64,000 bases of DNA. It comes from Labilibaculum sp. (GTDB lineage: Bacteria > Bacteroidota > Bacteroidia > Bacteroidales > Marinifilaceae). A program made the translations under genes and the position numbers. The notes under the pieces were generated by a model. That model had not been told where the DNA came from and searched no databases. It saw nothing but the letters and a program-made list of their open reading frames with translations. Of this stretch, positions 17,850-27,705 are shown piece by piece. Position 1 is the first letter of the stretch, and every line of letters begins with the position of its first letter. The stretch is from assembly GCA_016342745.1 (NCBI GenBank), contig JAEINT010000021.1:30465-94464 (forward strand), read 5' to 3'.

Positions 17850-18533
17850 ATGGAGAGAAAAACTTTACAACAAGCAGTTCAATTTTTAGAAGGGTTTATT
17901 AGTGATCATCGGAAAGAAATAATTGATAAAAATGTGGCGAATCGAACACGCTATATTAAGATTGTGCTTGAAGATATTTTTCAACCTCAAAATGCAAGTG
18001 CTGTAATGCGTTCATGTGATTGTTTTGGAGTGCAGGATTTACACGTGATCGAAAATAGAAACGAATACAATTTAAATCCAGATGTCGTAATGGGCTCCTC
18101 GAAATGGGTTCATTTGCATCGACACAATCAAGAAGAAAAAAACACCTTAAGTACGATTTCGCAATTAAAGGAGGAAGGATATCGTATAATTGCTACTACT
18201 CCTCATACAAATGACATTCTTTTACCTGATTTTAATCTGGAAAAAGGTAAAGCTGCCTTTTTCTTTGGGACAGAATTGACAGGATTATCGCAAGAGGTAA
18301 TGGATCATGCTGATGAATTTGTAAAAATTCCAATGTATGGCTTTACTGAAAGCTTTAATATTTCAGTCTGTGCAGCTTTGGTTTTAAATCATTTGTCGAC
18401 AGAGCTTCGTCGTTCAAAAATTGATTGGCAATTGTCTGACAATGAAACGTTAGAACTTAAATTGGATTGGTTAAAGAAATCGGTGCGAGCAAGTGATAAA
18501 CTCTTGGTTGAATTCTTTAAAAAGAATAAATAG
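17850..18533 (+). CDS. trmH: tRNA (guanosine-2'-O-)-methyltransferase TrmH (SpoU family)
   Basis: The three SpoU motifs of knotted SAM methyltransferases are in order: NASAVMRSCDCFGVQ, FFFGTELTGLS and MYGFTESFNISVCAAL. TrmH methylates the ribose of G18 in tRNAs. At 227 residues it resembles E. coli TrmH including the helical C-terminal extension. It may be its own unit, just after the HU terminator. Confidence 0.88.
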   Translation: MERKTLQQAVQFLEGFISDHRKEIIDKNVANRTRYIKIVLEDIFQPQNASAVMRSCDCFGVQDLHVIENRNEYNLNPDVVMGSSKWVHLHRHNQEEKNTLSTISQLKEEGYRIIATTPHTNDILLPDFNLEKGKAAFFFGTELTGLSQEVMDHADEFVKIPMYGFTESFNISVCAALVLNHLSTELRRSKIDWQLSDNETLELKLDWLKKSVRASDKLLVEFFKKNK

Positions 18534-18709
18534 AACAAAATTCTAGTTCGAATTCATTCGTAATACATTAGGTTAAATATTTGGCGGATGATTATTTTGC
18601 GCAAATATTTCGGAAATGGTAAAAAGATTATTATTTTTGATCAAAACTACCTAGCCGTAGATAAATACGATGTTTTCGCATACTTTGAATAAAAATTAAC
18701 TACCACTAT

Positions 18710-19417
18710 ATGAATTGTGTTGTAATTGACGATGATAAACTTTCAAGAAAAGTTGTTGAGAGTTATATTGAAAGAACCGACTTTTTATCATTTGGAGCAT
18801 CCTACCCAAGTGCAATAGATGCGATTAATAACATCAAGAAAAATGAGCCGATTGATTTAATATTTTTGGATATTGAAATGCCGGAGATGAGTGGTATGGA
18901 ATTTTTGAATAGCTTAAATTCTACTCCTCAAATTATTATCATTTCTTCTAAAGAGCAATATGCTTTAGAGGCCTTTGAATATGATGTTACGGATTACCTT
19001 TTAAAGCCAATTAGTTATAGCCGTTTCTTTAAGGCGGTTAGCAAGGCAAATCGTCGTTACAAGAACAGTGAAGGATTCATGCAGGATAAAAATGAAATTT
19101 TTATCAAGAGCAACTCTTCTTTGGTTCGTTTAAATTACGATGATATATTATGGATTGAAGCATTGGAGAATTATGTGGTTGTAAACACATACCAAGAAAA
19201 ATATACAATTCACTTTACGATGAAGGCCATTGAAGAAAAGATGCCTGCTGCACGATTCTCTCGAATCCATCGTTCTTATATTGTGAATCTAAGTAAAATT
19301 GAACTTATTGAGGACAATTCGGTTGTGATTGAAACAGATGGAGGACCAAAGTCTATTCCAATTGGAAAATCATATCGCGATAAATTAATGGGAGACATTA
19401 ATTTAATGACCCGATAG
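18710..19417 (+). CDS. LytTR-family response regulator
   Basis: The N-terminal receiver domain (1-120) has acidic pocket residues (VIDDDKLS), the phospho-acceptor Asp in LIFLDIEMPEMSG and the switch Lys in YLLKPIS. The C-terminal LytTR DNA-binding domain (about 135-235) shows ILWIEALENYVVV and RIHRSYIVNL. LytTR proteins bind direct repeats upstream of target promoters. No LytS-type kinase gene is adjacent, so it is an orphan regulator here. Upstream, AATATTTG/CAAATATT (18576-18609) is a possible operator. Confidence 0.92.
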   Translation: MNCVVIDDDKLSRKVVESYIERTDFLSFGASYPSAIDAINNIKKNEPIDLIFLDIEMPEMSGMEFLNSLNSTPQIIIISSKEQYALEAFEYDVTDYLLKPISYSRFFKAVSKANRRYKNSEGFMQDKNEIFIKSNSSLVRLNYDDILWIEALENYVVVNTYQEKYTIHFTMKAIEEKMPAARFSRIHRSYIVNLSKIELIEDNSVVIETDGGPKSIPIGKSYRDKLMGDINLMTR

Positions 19418-19428
19418 TTTTTTAATGG

Positions 19429-19468
19429 CAGGATTTTTTTTGAATTTTGTAGTTCAATAAAAATCCTG
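19429..19468 (+). promoter_or_regulatory. Inverted repeat abutting an aminotransferase start
   Basis: CAGGATTTTT (19429-19438) and AAAAATCCTG (19459-19468) form a 10-bp inverted repeat ending 3 bases before the ATG at 19472. It could end the regulator transcript or occlude ribosome entry to the next gene. There is no T-run after the right arm. Confidence 0.4.
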
Positions 19469-19471
19469 TTT

Positions 19472-20665
19472 ATGATTACGAATCGACAATTATTTCTACA
19501 ACACGTAGCGACAACTTCTGACTATCCTATTTCATTAGAAATTGAGAGAGCGGAAGGGATATATATGTACAGCCCGGACGGTAAGCCTTATTTGGATCTC
19601 GTGTCGGGTGTTTCTGTTAGTAACCTAGGACACGGACACCCTCGTGTTCGTCAGGCAGTAAAAGATCAGGTAGACAAATACATGCACTTGATGGTGTATG
19701 GAGAGTTTATCGAAACACCTCAAGTTCAATTAGCTAAATTGCTTAGCGATAACTTACCAGAGAGTTTAAATTCCGTTTATTTTGTTAATTCAGGTAGTGA
19801 GGCTATTGAAGGCGCACTAAAATTGGGAAAGCGCTATACTGGAAGATCAGAAATTATCACCTTTAAAAATGCATATCATGGAAGTACTCATGGAGCCCTA
19901 AGTGTTTTGGGTGATGAGGAAATGAAAAATGCTTTCAGACCATTGTTGCCAGATATTCGTATTATTGAATTTGGAAATGTTATAGACCTAGAGCAAATTA
20001 CAGAACGTACTGCTTGCGTTATTCTAGAGCCAATCCAATCAGAAGGTGGGATGATCATTCCATCTAAAGAATTTATTCAAACTTTACGTGCTCGGTGTAC
20101 AGAAAAAGGTGCGTTGTTGATATTCGATGAGGTTCAAATGGGCTTTGGAAGAACGGGTAAATTGTTTGCCTTTGAGCATTTTGGTGTTGTGCCGGATATT
20201 CTTTGCTTGGCAAAAGCTATGGGTGGAGGTATGCCAATAGGAGCTTTCATATCCGATAAGAAAATACTTGATTCTTTTAAGAGTAATCCAATGCTTGGAC
20301 ACATAACAACTTTTGGAGGTCATCCGGTTTGTTGTGCGGCAGCAAATGCTTCTTTAGAAGTGTTATTAGAAGAAAATATTGTAGCTGATGTCCAACGTAA
20401 AGGTGAGCTTTTTGTTGACTTGCTAAAAGATCACCCTATGGTAAAAGGTTTTCGTCAGTTAGGGCTTTTTATTGCAGTGATAGTAGAATCGAAAGAAATT
20501 ATGCTTGAGATTATGAAGGAAGCATATGAAATTGGAGTGGTTATGGATGCTTTTCTTTTCTGTGATGATGCATACAGAATTGCACCACCTTTAAACATTA
20601 CGGACGAAGAAATTCACAAAGCTTCAGAAATGCTTATCCAAGCTATGGATAAAGTAAATAAATAG
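19472..20665 (+). CDS. Class III PLP-dependent aminotransferase
   Basis: The 397-residue enzyme carries the class III signature with PLP-contacting Asp and Lys (FDEVQMGFGRTGKLFAF, DILCLAKAMGGGMPIGAF), SGSEAIEGALK and the cofactor region KNAYHGSTHG. The family includes acetylornithine, ornithine, 4-aminobutyrate and diaminopelargonate transaminases; no arginine or biotin genes are adjacent to fix the substrate. It is followed 3 bases later by a secreted unknown and then DPP III, apparently one operon. Confidence 0.85.
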   Translation: MITNRQLFLQHVATTSDYPISLEIERAEGIYMYSPDGKPYLDLVSGVSVSNLGHGHPRVRQAVKDQVDKYMHLMVYGEFIETPQVQLAKLLSDNLPESLNSVYFVNSGSEAIEGALKLGKRYTGRSEIITFKNAYHGSTHGALSVLGDEEMKNAFRPLLPDIRIIEFGNVIDLEQITERTACVILEPIQSEGGMIIPSKEFIQTLRARCTEKGALLIFDEVQMGFGRTGKLFAFEHFGVVPDILCLAKAMGGGMPIGAFISDKKILDSFKSNPMLGHITTFGGHPVCCAAANASLEVLLEENIVADVQRKGELFVDLLKDHPMVKGFRQLGLFIAVIVESKEIMLEIMKEAYEIGVVMDAFLFCDDAYRIAPPLNITDEEIHKASEMLIQAMDKVNK

Positions 20666-20668
20666 TCT

Positions 20669-21478
20669 ATGAGAAAGTTTTTGCTAGTTGTTTTTGTTTT
20701 TTTTTCAGGCTTAAATGCTTTTGCTCAAGTTGATTTAGTAGTAAAAGAGAAAGAACTTGCTTCTAATTTTGAGCTTTTACTAAAGGCAGATACAGATTCG
20801 CTTAAGTTGAGTGTTTGTGGGGATATTGAAGACCAATTTCTCGAGTTGTTGTCGAATGAGGAGAGCTTTGTCTATCCTTTTTCGGGATTAGCAAACATGG
20901 GCAAATTAACTTCACCAGATGAATTGTTACGAATATTCAACTGGAACTGTGTACTAAGTGATGGTACTTATCGATATTTTGGAATTCTTCAAATCAAAGA
21001 GAAGAAAGCTATTCGTGTTGAAAAATTGGTTGATTCTACTGCTGATACGGATATGATGAAGCAATACTCCATTTCCAATTGGGGAGGAGCATTATATTAC
21101 CAGATTATTCCGATTAAGCAAAAAGGTTCGCGTTCCTATTTCTTGTTAGGATGGGACGGGAATAATTATCAGACAAGCAAAAAAATAATTGAAATACTAA
21201 ATATTGATAAGGAAGGCAAGCTTAGTTTTGGCTCGCCCGTAATTTTGTGGAGAGGTAAAGTACTGAATCGAGTTGTTTTTGAATATGCTAAGCAGGCAAG
21301 AATGACTATTCAATATGAGGAAAAAGCCAAGCGTTTTGTATTTGATCATTTGGCTCCTTCTAAGCCGATTTACCAAAATCAATTTGAATATTATGGCCCC
21401 GATTTCTCTTATGATGCTTTAGAGTATCGCAAAGGAAAATGGGAACTAGTTGAAAATGTAGATGTAAGAAATAAATAA
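20669..21478 (+). CDS. Secreted protein of unknown function
   Basis: A signal peptide (RKFLLVVFVFFSGLNAFA, cleaved before QVD) precedes about 250 residues with Trp/Tyr-rich segments (SNWGGALYYQIIPIK, YFLLGWDGNNYQTSKK). The pattern suggests a beta-rich periplasmic protein. It lies between the aminotransferase (3 bases) and DPP III (1 base), so it is co-transcribed. No family is recognised with certainty. Confidence 0.75.
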   Translation: MRKFLLVVFVFFSGLNAFAQVDLVVKEKELASNFELLLKADTDSLKLSVCGDIEDQFLELLSNEESFVYPFSGLANMGKLTSPDELLRIFNWNCVLSDGTYRYFGILQIKEKKAIRVEKLVDSTADTDMMKQYSISNWGGALYYQIIPIKQKGSRSYFLLGWDGNNYQTSKKIIEILNIDKEGKLSFGSPVILWRGKVLNRVVFEYAKQARMTIQYEEKAKRFVFDHLAPSKPIYQNQFEYYGPDFSYDALEYRKGKWELVENVDVRNK

Positions 21479-21479
21479 A

Positions 21480-23444
21480 ATGAGCGATACATTCCAATAT
21501 CAAACCGAACAGTTTGCCGACATTAAAATATTAAGATATCAAGTTCCTGGATTTGAGGATTTGAGTTTACACCAAAAAGAATTAATTTATTATTTGGCGG
21601 AAGCTGCTCGTTGTGGTCGTGATATTTTATTCGATCAAAACAATAAGAATAACCTGAGTATTCGTCGTACTATGGAAGCAATTCTTAAGTCTTACGATGG
21701 AGATAGGGAATGTGAAGAATTTAAAAGTTTCATCGTCTATACCAAACGTGTTTGGTTCTCAAACGGAATTCATCATCATTATTCAATGGATAAGTTCATG
21801 CCAAAATTCTCAGAGGAGTATTTTGGAGAATTGTTGAGCAATACGAATCATGAGTTACTGCCTTTGCTAAAAGGAGAGGATGTTGTTGGATTAATTAGCA
21901 GATTGGTTCCGGTTTTATTTGATGAGAACGTGGATGCTAAAAGGGTTGTATTGGATCCTGATTTGGATTTAATTCAAGACTCGGCTAACAATTATTACGA
22001 AGGGGTTTGTGAGAAGGAAGTGGAAGACTTTTATGCCAAAATGGAGAAGGGTGATTCGGAAAGGCCAATATCTGCAGGTTTGAATTCCAAGTTGGTAAAG
22101 GAAGATGGGAAGTTGATTGAAAAAACATGGAAAGTTGGAGGGATGTACACCGAAGCAATCGAGAAGATTGTGTTTTGGTTGGAAAAGGCAATTCCTGTTG
22201 CTGATAGTGACCTACAGAAAGAATCCTTAATTAAGCTGGTTGATTTTTACAAGACTGGAGATTTAAAAACTTTCGATGAATATTCAATTTTGTGGGTGAA
22301 AGATTTAGATGCTCATATTGATGTTGTAAATGGATTCATTGAAGTTTATGGAGATGCATTAGCAGTTAAAGCTAGTTGGGAATCGATCGTGAACTTTAAA
22401 GATATTGAAGCTACAAAAAGAGCTGTGATCATTTCTGATAATGCACAATGGTTTGAAGATCATTCTCCTGTTGATGAACGATTCAAAAAAGATGAGGTGA
22501 AAGGTGTTAGTGCCAAGGTAATTACGGTTGCGATGTTGGGTGGTGATTGTCATCCAGCAACACCAATTGGAGTCAATTTGCCAAATGCAGAGTGGATTCG
22601 TAAAGAACATGGAAGCAAGTCGGTTACCATTGATAACATTACACATGCATATCATCAGTCTTCTTTAAAAGGCGGTATGGTTGAAGAATTTGCTTTCAGT
22701 AAAGAAGAAGTCGCAAGAGCAAAAGAGCATGGATATTTAGGCGGAAACTTACATACAGATTTACACGAATGCCTTGGGCATGGTTCGGGGCAATTGTTGC
22801 CAGGTGTTGGAATGGATGCATTAAAGAATTACCATTCTACTTTAGAGGAGGCTAGGGCAGATCTTTTTGCTTTGTACTACATGATGGATCCAAAAATGGT
22901 CGACTTGACCTTGATGCCTAGTTTGGATGTTGCCAAAGCCGAATACGATGGTTATATCCGCAATGGATTAATTACGCAGCTTACTAGAATAGAACTAGGT
23001 AAAGATATTGAGGAATCTCACATGAGAAATCGTCAGCTAATTGCCAAATGGGTATTTGAAAAAGGCGAATCCGATAAGGTAATTGAGAAAGTGCAAAAGG
23101 ATGGGAAAACCTATTTTGTTGTAAATGATTATCAGAAATTAAGAGAACTTTTTGGTGATTTGCTGAGAGAAGTTCAGCGCATTAAATCGGAAGGTGATTT
23201 TGTAGTTGGAAAAGCTCTTGTTGAAGATTACGCCGTAAAAGTAGATACTGTATTGCACAAGGAAGTAAAGGAGCGATTTGAGAAATTGAATTTGGCTGCT
23301 TATGCTGGTTTTATCAATCCTGACTATCATCCAGTAATGGAAGATGGTAAAGTAGTGGATGTGAAAATATCGTATCCAGATGATTTTACAAAACAAATGC
23401 TTGAATATGGAGAGAAGTATTCTTTTCTTCCACATCAGAATTAA
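21480..23444 (+). CDS. Dipeptidyl-peptidase III (family M49), cytoplasmic
   Basis: This zinc exopeptidase removes dipeptides from oligopeptide N-termini. The M49 motif HECLGH is at residues 429-434 and the third-ligand motif EEARAD near 463; the tail and the two-lobe length (654 residues) fit. The Cys in the hexapeptide is the Bacteroidota variant of the usual HELLGH. No signal peptide is present. Terminal gene of a three-gene operon with a good terminator. Confidence 0.92.
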   Translation: MSDTFQYQTEQFADIKILRYQVPGFEDLSLHQKELIYYLAEAARCGRDILFDQNNKNNLSIRRTMEAILKSYDGDRECEEFKSFIVYTKRVWFSNGIHHHYSMDKFMPKFSEEYFGELLSNTNHELLPLLKGEDVVGLISRLVPVLFDENVDAKRVVLDPDLDLIQDSANNYYEGVCEKEVEDFYAKMEKGDSERPISAGLNSKLVKEDGKLIEKTWKVGGMYTEAIEKIVFWLEKAIPVADSDLQKESLIKLVDFYKTGDLKTFDEYSILWVKDLDAHIDVVNGFIEVYGDALAVKASWESIVNFKDIEATKRAVIISDNAQWFEDHSPVDERFKKDEVKGVSAKVITVAMLGGDCHPATPIGVNLPNAEWIRKEHGSKSVTIDNITHAYHQSSLKGGMVEEFAFSKEEVARAKEHGYLGGNLHTDLHECLGHGSGQLLPGVGMDALKNYHSTLEEARADLFALYYMMDPKMVDLTLMPSLDVAKAEYDGYIRNGLITQLTRIELGKDIEESHMRNRQLIAKWVFEKGESDKVIEKVQKDGKTYFVVNDYQKLRELFGDLLREVQRIKSEGDFVVGKALVEDYAVKVDTVLHKEVKERFEKLNLAAYAGFINPDYHPVMEDGKVVDVKISYPDDFTKQMLEYGEKYSFLPHQN

Positions 23445-23450
23445 GATATA

Positions 23451-23477
23451 GGAGATGAGTGATCATCTCCTTTTTTC
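23451..23477 (+). terminator. Intrinsic terminator after DPP III
   Basis: GGAGATGA-gtga-TCATCTCC gives an 8-bp stem with a tetraloop and a T6 tail. Confidence 0.88.
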
Positions 23478-23521
23478 ATCTTGAAAATTGAAGCCTTTGT
23501 CGAATAATTAGTAAAATAGAT

Positions 23522-23550
23522 TTTGCTTGAATGATCTTTTGCTAAATTTG
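23522..23550 (+). promoter_or_regulatory. Predicted promoter of the M28 peptidase
   Basis: TTTG (23522-23525) and TAAATTTG (23543-23550) are separated by 17 bases, slightly short of the 19-21 norm; the -7 box matches exactly. Confidence 0.4.
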
Positions 23551-23574
23551 GAGACAACCTAATAATGATACAAA

Positions 23575-24837
23575 ATGATAAAACAAATAAGCTTATTGCT
23601 CTGTCTGGGATTATGGTCTGTTGTAATCTGTGCTCAAGATATGAACTATACCAAGCAATTGGTGAATAAATTGAGTTCGCCAGAGTTTCATGGGCGAGGC
23701 TATGTAAATAGTGGTGACAGTATTGCTGCTGCTTATTTATCGAAGGAAATGAACAGGATCGGATTAAAAGGCTTTACGGATAATTACTACCAATCGTATA
23801 CTACTTCTATTAATACTTACCCAGAAAGCCCAAGATTGGCTCTAGATGGCAAAGAGTTGGTATCGGCAAGTGAGTATATTGTAAACCCAAATGCGAAAAC
23901 TTGTATTGGTGAGTCGGAATTGACCTGGATCACAAAGGATGTTTTAACAAACCAGAGAGTTTTGGGTGACTTCATGAAAAAAGATCTTTCCAATTCATTT
24001 TTGGCAATTGACTCGACCGGCTTAAATAATAAGGACTTGTATAATTTTGCTCAAACTATGTTGAAAAAGAATGTGTTCGATGCAAAAGGGATTGTTTTAA
24101 TAAATGGGAAACTGAAATTCTCAGCAAGAACAAAATTGGTTGATTACCCAACCTTCATGGTGAAGACAAATGTTATTTCACCTGATGTAAAAAAGATCAC
24201 TTACGACATCAAAAGTAAATTTATTGAGGAATATAAAACCCAGAATCTAATTGGTTACATCAAGGGGAAATCAGATACTTGCATTGTCTTTTCAGCCCAT
24301 TACGACCATTTAGGCCATTTTGGCGATAAAATCTATCCTGGTGCAAATGATAACGCGAGTGGTGTTGCCATGGTTTTGAATTTTGCCAAGCATTTTAAGG
24401 CTCAAAAAAAGAAGCCTCATTATACAATGGTATTTGCCTTGTTTAGCGGAGAAGAAGCAGGCTTGCTTGGTTCAAATCATTACGCAGATAATGCATTGAT
24501 ATCATTAGAAAAGACTAAAATGGTATTGAATTTTGATATGGTTGCCACTGGAGATAAAGGAATTTACGTGATTAATGGCAAAAGTGTTCCTAGCGAAATG
24601 GCAAAGTTTAATGCGATTAATAAAGAGAAAGAATATGTGTTTAAAATGTTTGGAACTGGTGAATCTTCATCTTCCGATCATGCTCCATTTCATGAAAAAG
24701 GAGTGAAGGCAGTATTTTTTTACACTCACAGTGCTAATTCAGAATATCACGAAGTAACAGATACAGCAGATAAATTACAATACACCCAATTCGAAGGAAT
24801 CTTTAAATTGGTGAGAGATTATGCCGAAATGAAGTAA
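23575..24837 (+). CDS. M28-family zinc aminopeptidase, exported
   Basis: A signal peptide (MIKQISLLLCLGLWSVVICA) leads into a 420-residue M28 peptidase. The di-zinc ligands are recognisable in order: SAHYDHLG, GANDNASGVAM, FSGEEAGLLGS, NFDMVATG and the final His in SANSEYHEVTD. An inserted region (about 120-215) may be a lid. It acts in the periplasm or at the outer membrane on peptides, complementing the cytoplasmic DPP III upstream. Confidence 0.92.
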   Translation: MIKQISLLLCLGLWSVVICAQDMNYTKQLVNKLSSPEFHGRGYVNSGDSIAAAYLSKEMNRIGLKGFTDNYYQSYTTSINTYPESPRLALDGKELVSASEYIVNPNAKTCIGESELTWITKDVLTNQRVLGDFMKKDLSNSFLAIDSTGLNNKDLYNFAQTMLKKNVFDAKGIVLINGKLKFSARTKLVDYPTFMVKTNVISPDVKKITYDIKSKFIEEYKTQNLIGYIKGKSDTCIVFSAHYDHLGHFGDKIYPGANDNASGVAMVLNFAKHFKAQKKKPHYTMVFALFSGEEAGLLGSNHYADNALISLEKTKMVLNFDMVATGDKGIYVINGKSVPSEMAKFNAINKEKEYVFKMFGTGESSSSDHAPFHEKGVKAVFFYTHSANSEYHEVTDTADKLQYTQFEGIFKLVRDYAEMK

Positions 24838-24864
24838 GATATTTGTAGGATACTATTCTAACTA

Positions 24865-24904
24865 TAAAAAAGAGCTTTTGTCGTTGACAAAGGCTCTTTT
24901 TTTG
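24865..24904 (+). terminator. Intrinsic terminator after the M28 peptidase
   Basis: AAAGAGC-TTTTGTC pairs with GACAAAG-GCTCTTT around a 3-nt loop and ends in T7. Confidence 0.88.
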
Positions 24905-24917
24905 TACTTGATGCTCT

Positions 24918-25056
24918 TGGGATTCCGACTTGAGTTCGGATTCCCAGTAACAGTAGGGCAGATGTAGTTAGTCATACCCCGACATTTACAAGGTGCTTAT
25001 AGTTGGAGTATGACTGCCAAAGAAAACCTGTCAGGATTCAGAATCCTGACAGGTTT
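24918..25056. repeat. Second triple-palindrome cluster
   Basis: Three inverted repeats in a row: TGGGATTCCGA/TCGGATTCCCA (24918-24946, 10 of 11 pairs), AGTCATACCCC/GGAGTATGACT (24970-25015, 10 of 11) and a perfect 16-bp stem AAACCTGTCAGGATTC/GAATCCTGACAGGTTT with a one-base loop (25024-25056). The last can also terminate the convergent DUF5686 gene. A half copy (AAAACCTGTCATGATT) lies near 28241. Confidence 0.7.
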
Positions 25057-25071
25057 ATACTTCGTTGTTTT

Positions 25072-27705
25072 TTACAGATTAAACTTCAATTTAATACCAG
25101 TATCTCTGTGATTCTTTCCATCAAAACTCCAAACAACTTCTACATCCAAAAGAAGAAATATCTGCGATAAGCTATAGCCAACTTCCCAGTAATTTTTCTT
25201 GTCAGCATGAGTTAAATAATTAGCAAATAGCTTTTCTTGAATGGCCAATGAATTATTCAAAATAGGCAATCGCTTTAACAGAAAACGATCGGATGTATAT
25301 TGTAAGTGAGCTTCCAGATAATCTTCTGTCGTTGAGTGTTGGTAGTAATTCAATAATCGGAAGGTATCCCACGAGGTTCCAATCATTACAGTTGGTTTGC
25401 TGGTGTTAAAATGACGATAATCAGCAAAGAAACTTTGTTTGTTTGAAAGGAAACTACCAGCTTTAGCGCTATAGTTTATGCGATCGTTAAAACCAATATC
25501 GAATGCTTGTTTTATCGAGGCTTCTAATAAGGAATAATCTGTTTCTGAATCGAGCACATCATTAATTCCTTTTTTGTAGAGTAAAGAAAATGTTGGTTGA
25601 GAATGATAGTTTACCATGCGTTTAACGCCTTTTTTCACAGTGTATCTGTGTCGAGGTGTATAATCCAATTGGGCTGTAAAGGTTAGTGCCTTGTTGTCAC
25701 GAACTAATTCTGGTGAAACCCCTTTTGGAATATTCGATGAATAATCTTGATTATCAGGGTCGGAAATGTACCATTTGTTGGTATTGTACAGTTGTTTTCT
25801 GTTTGAATATTCCAGTTCTGTATAAAGGTTTAAGCCATTTGCAAGATCGGTTTCATGCCATACACTCACATAGTTTTTATCGTATAATTTCAAATAATTA
25901 TCCTTAAAATATAAGCTTGTGATATCATTTAGCATTGGGTTTATACCTGAATCGTCATTAAAATCGATTGCTTTGCTACCTGCCTCGAAAGCGATCCAAG
26001 CACGTTTTATTCCATTGTAACGATATCTACTGCCAATCGAAAAATCAAGATGCTTTCTTGAGAAAGCATAGCTTACCTCTGGCGAAATATCAAAATAATG
26101 TCCGATGGTATCGCTTTTTACATATCGGAAAGGAGCTTTAAATGTAAAGCCTTGAACTGTATTGTAAGATATTTTATCGAAGGCAAATAGACCTGGTGTT
26201 TCAAGCCTTGCATTCTCTTCTTTGTATCTGTATGTTTTACCAAACAGAATATGCTTAAACTTAAATTTCCGATTTGCCTGACGTACAGAATCCTTATATT
26301 CAGGTGTGCTTCTTACAATTTCAATGGAGTCCTTTTTTAAGAAACTGATATTTTCGTCCTTTGAAAGCGGAATGGGTCTCATTTGTGCCCAATACAAGGA
26401 GTCTTTGTTTTTTGCATCCTTAGCAATCTTTAATTTTTCTATTTTGATTTCCAGTGGCTCCTTAATTTTTTCTTTGCGTTTTTCCTGGTTTTCTTTTTCC
26501 ATTAATCGGTATAGCTTTCGCATGTCCGAATTATTCATATCCTCTTTTGCCAAAAGATTTTGAATTTCGTCCTTCCGCTTTTTTTCCTTAACCGATAGAA
26601 TTTCTGATTTTTCGGAATTGGTTAAATCATTTATGCTTTCAGCTTCTTGTTTTTGAGCTAATTCTTGTTGCCTTAAATAATCATGATCCAAATCTGGATT
26701 CAAAACAATTTTATAATCTTTAATGGAAGCCACATAAATCATATTCATGCCAAAGCCCATACCTTTAAAATTCACATCGAAATCGAAACTTACCGGCATC
26801 CAAACGCTTTCGCTAACAGGAGCATATAGTTGATGCATATGCACATCAGTCATTGGAAGCGTGAGTTTTAAATCGGCAGAATGTATGTTCCAGAAGTTTT
26901 CGGCAATATTAAGGAAACCACGAAACAAATCTTTTCCTTTTCGTTTGGGCGTTACTTTAATTCTGTTGATCATTCTTCCCTGATCCTCAAAAACAGATTC
27001 CAACTGAAATTTGTAAACAGAAAATGCTGTTTTATCCAAGGGTGATATGAAGCCATCTTCTTTGGTGTCGTATAAGTTGGCAGTTATAAATTGCATTGGG
27101 TTGGCCTGCTTATCTAAATTAGATGAACGGATGGAAATTACCTCTTCTTCAATTTTATCAGGAAGTTCAAAGTGGATTTTTGAAATGTTTTCGGTTACAA
27201 AAGTTTTACCTTCTACAATGTCATCTTCAGCCAGTTTCTTTTTTAAAAGTCGTGGAACACTGGTAATCTTTCCAGATCCTTTTAAGTAGACTGTATTGTC
27301 GTATTCGCTAACTTGCTTGGTGTAATAATCGCCCATGGCAATTGCCTTACGCATTACATAGTAAGCTGGATCTTCACCACTAGCCAATACTTTCACTTCT
27401 TTTAGTTGATAGGTTTGAGAAGCCAAAGCAACATCCATTTCGATGTCATTGTCACTCATGCTTACTTGAACTTCTTTGGTTTTGAAGCCCAAGTATCTGT
27501 ATTGAAGATTCCATTCACCTTTTGGGAGGTTTAGTTGGTATTGACCTTCAATATTTGATGTTGTACCAGTAGCCAGTTCCTTAATATAAATGTTGGCAAA
27601 GGGAATTGCTTTTCCATCGGTATCACTTATTTTTCCAGTAATTTGTTGAGAATATCCTAAAAAAGATAAAAGGCAAAAAAATAGAAGGAGTAAATTTTTT
27701 GTCAT
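25072..27705 (-). CDS. DUF5686 / carboxypeptidase-regulatory-like outer-membrane protein
   Basis: After a signal peptide (KNLLLLFFCLLSFLGYSQ), residues 20-105 form a CarboxypepD_reg-like beta domain (ITGKISDTDGKAIPFANIYI) typical of Bacteroidota surface proteins. The remainder matches the DUF5686 arrangement: a soluble region, a charged Lys/Glu-rich linker (about 345-440) and a C-terminal half with alternating aromatic strands ending in a terminal Asn-Leu, consistent with a beta-barrel. The 877-residue length is usual. Function is unknown; TonB-independent envelope assembly roles are speculative. Confidence 0.85.
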   Translation of the reverse strand: MTKNLLLLFFCLLSFLGYSQQITGKISDTDGKAIPFANIYIKELATGTTSNIEGQYQLNLPKGEWNLQYRYLGFKTKEVQVSMSDNDIEMDVALASQTYQLKEVKVLASGEDPAYYVMRKAIAMGDYYTKQVSEYDNTVYLKGSGKITSVPRLLKKKLAEDDIVEGKTFVTENISKIHFELPDKIEEEVISIRSSNLDKQANPMQFITANLYDTKEDGFISPLDKTAFSVYKFQLESVFEDQGRMINRIKVTPKRKGKDLFRGFLNIAENFWNIHSADLKLTLPMTDVHMHQLYAPVSESVWMPVSFDFDVNFKGMGFGMNMIYVASIKDYKIVLNPDLDHDYLRQQELAQKQEAESINDLTNSEKSEILSVKEKKRKDEIQNLLAKEDMNNSDMRKLYRLMEKENQEKRKEKIKEPLEIKIEKLKIAKDAKNKDSLYWAQMRPIPLSKDENISFLKKDSIEIVRSTPEYKDSVRQANRKFKFKHILFGKTYRYKEENARLETPGLFAFDKISYNTVQGFTFKAPFRYVKSDTIGHYFDISPEVSYAFSRKHLDFSIGSRYRYNGIKRAWIAFEAGSKAIDFNDDSGINPMLNDITSLYFKDNYLKLYDKNYVSVWHETDLANGLNLYTELEYSNRKQLYNTNKWYISDPDNQDYSSNIPKGVSPELVRDNKALTFTAQLDYTPRHRYTVKKGVKRMVNYHSQPTFSLLYKKGINDVLDSETDYSLLEASIKQAFDIGFNDRINYSAKAGSFLSNKQSFFADYRHFNTSKPTVMIGTSWDTFRLLNYYQHSTTEDYLEAHLQYTSDRFLLKRLPILNNSLAIQEKLFANYLTHADKKNYWEVGYSLSQIFLLLDVEVVWSFDGKNHRDTGIKLKFNL

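Noticed and set aside
18576..18609. AATATTTG/CAAATATT as a confirmed LytTR operator
   Set aside because: LytTR proteins usually bind direct repeats, and the arms are AT-rich and short; kept only as a possibility in the gene entry.
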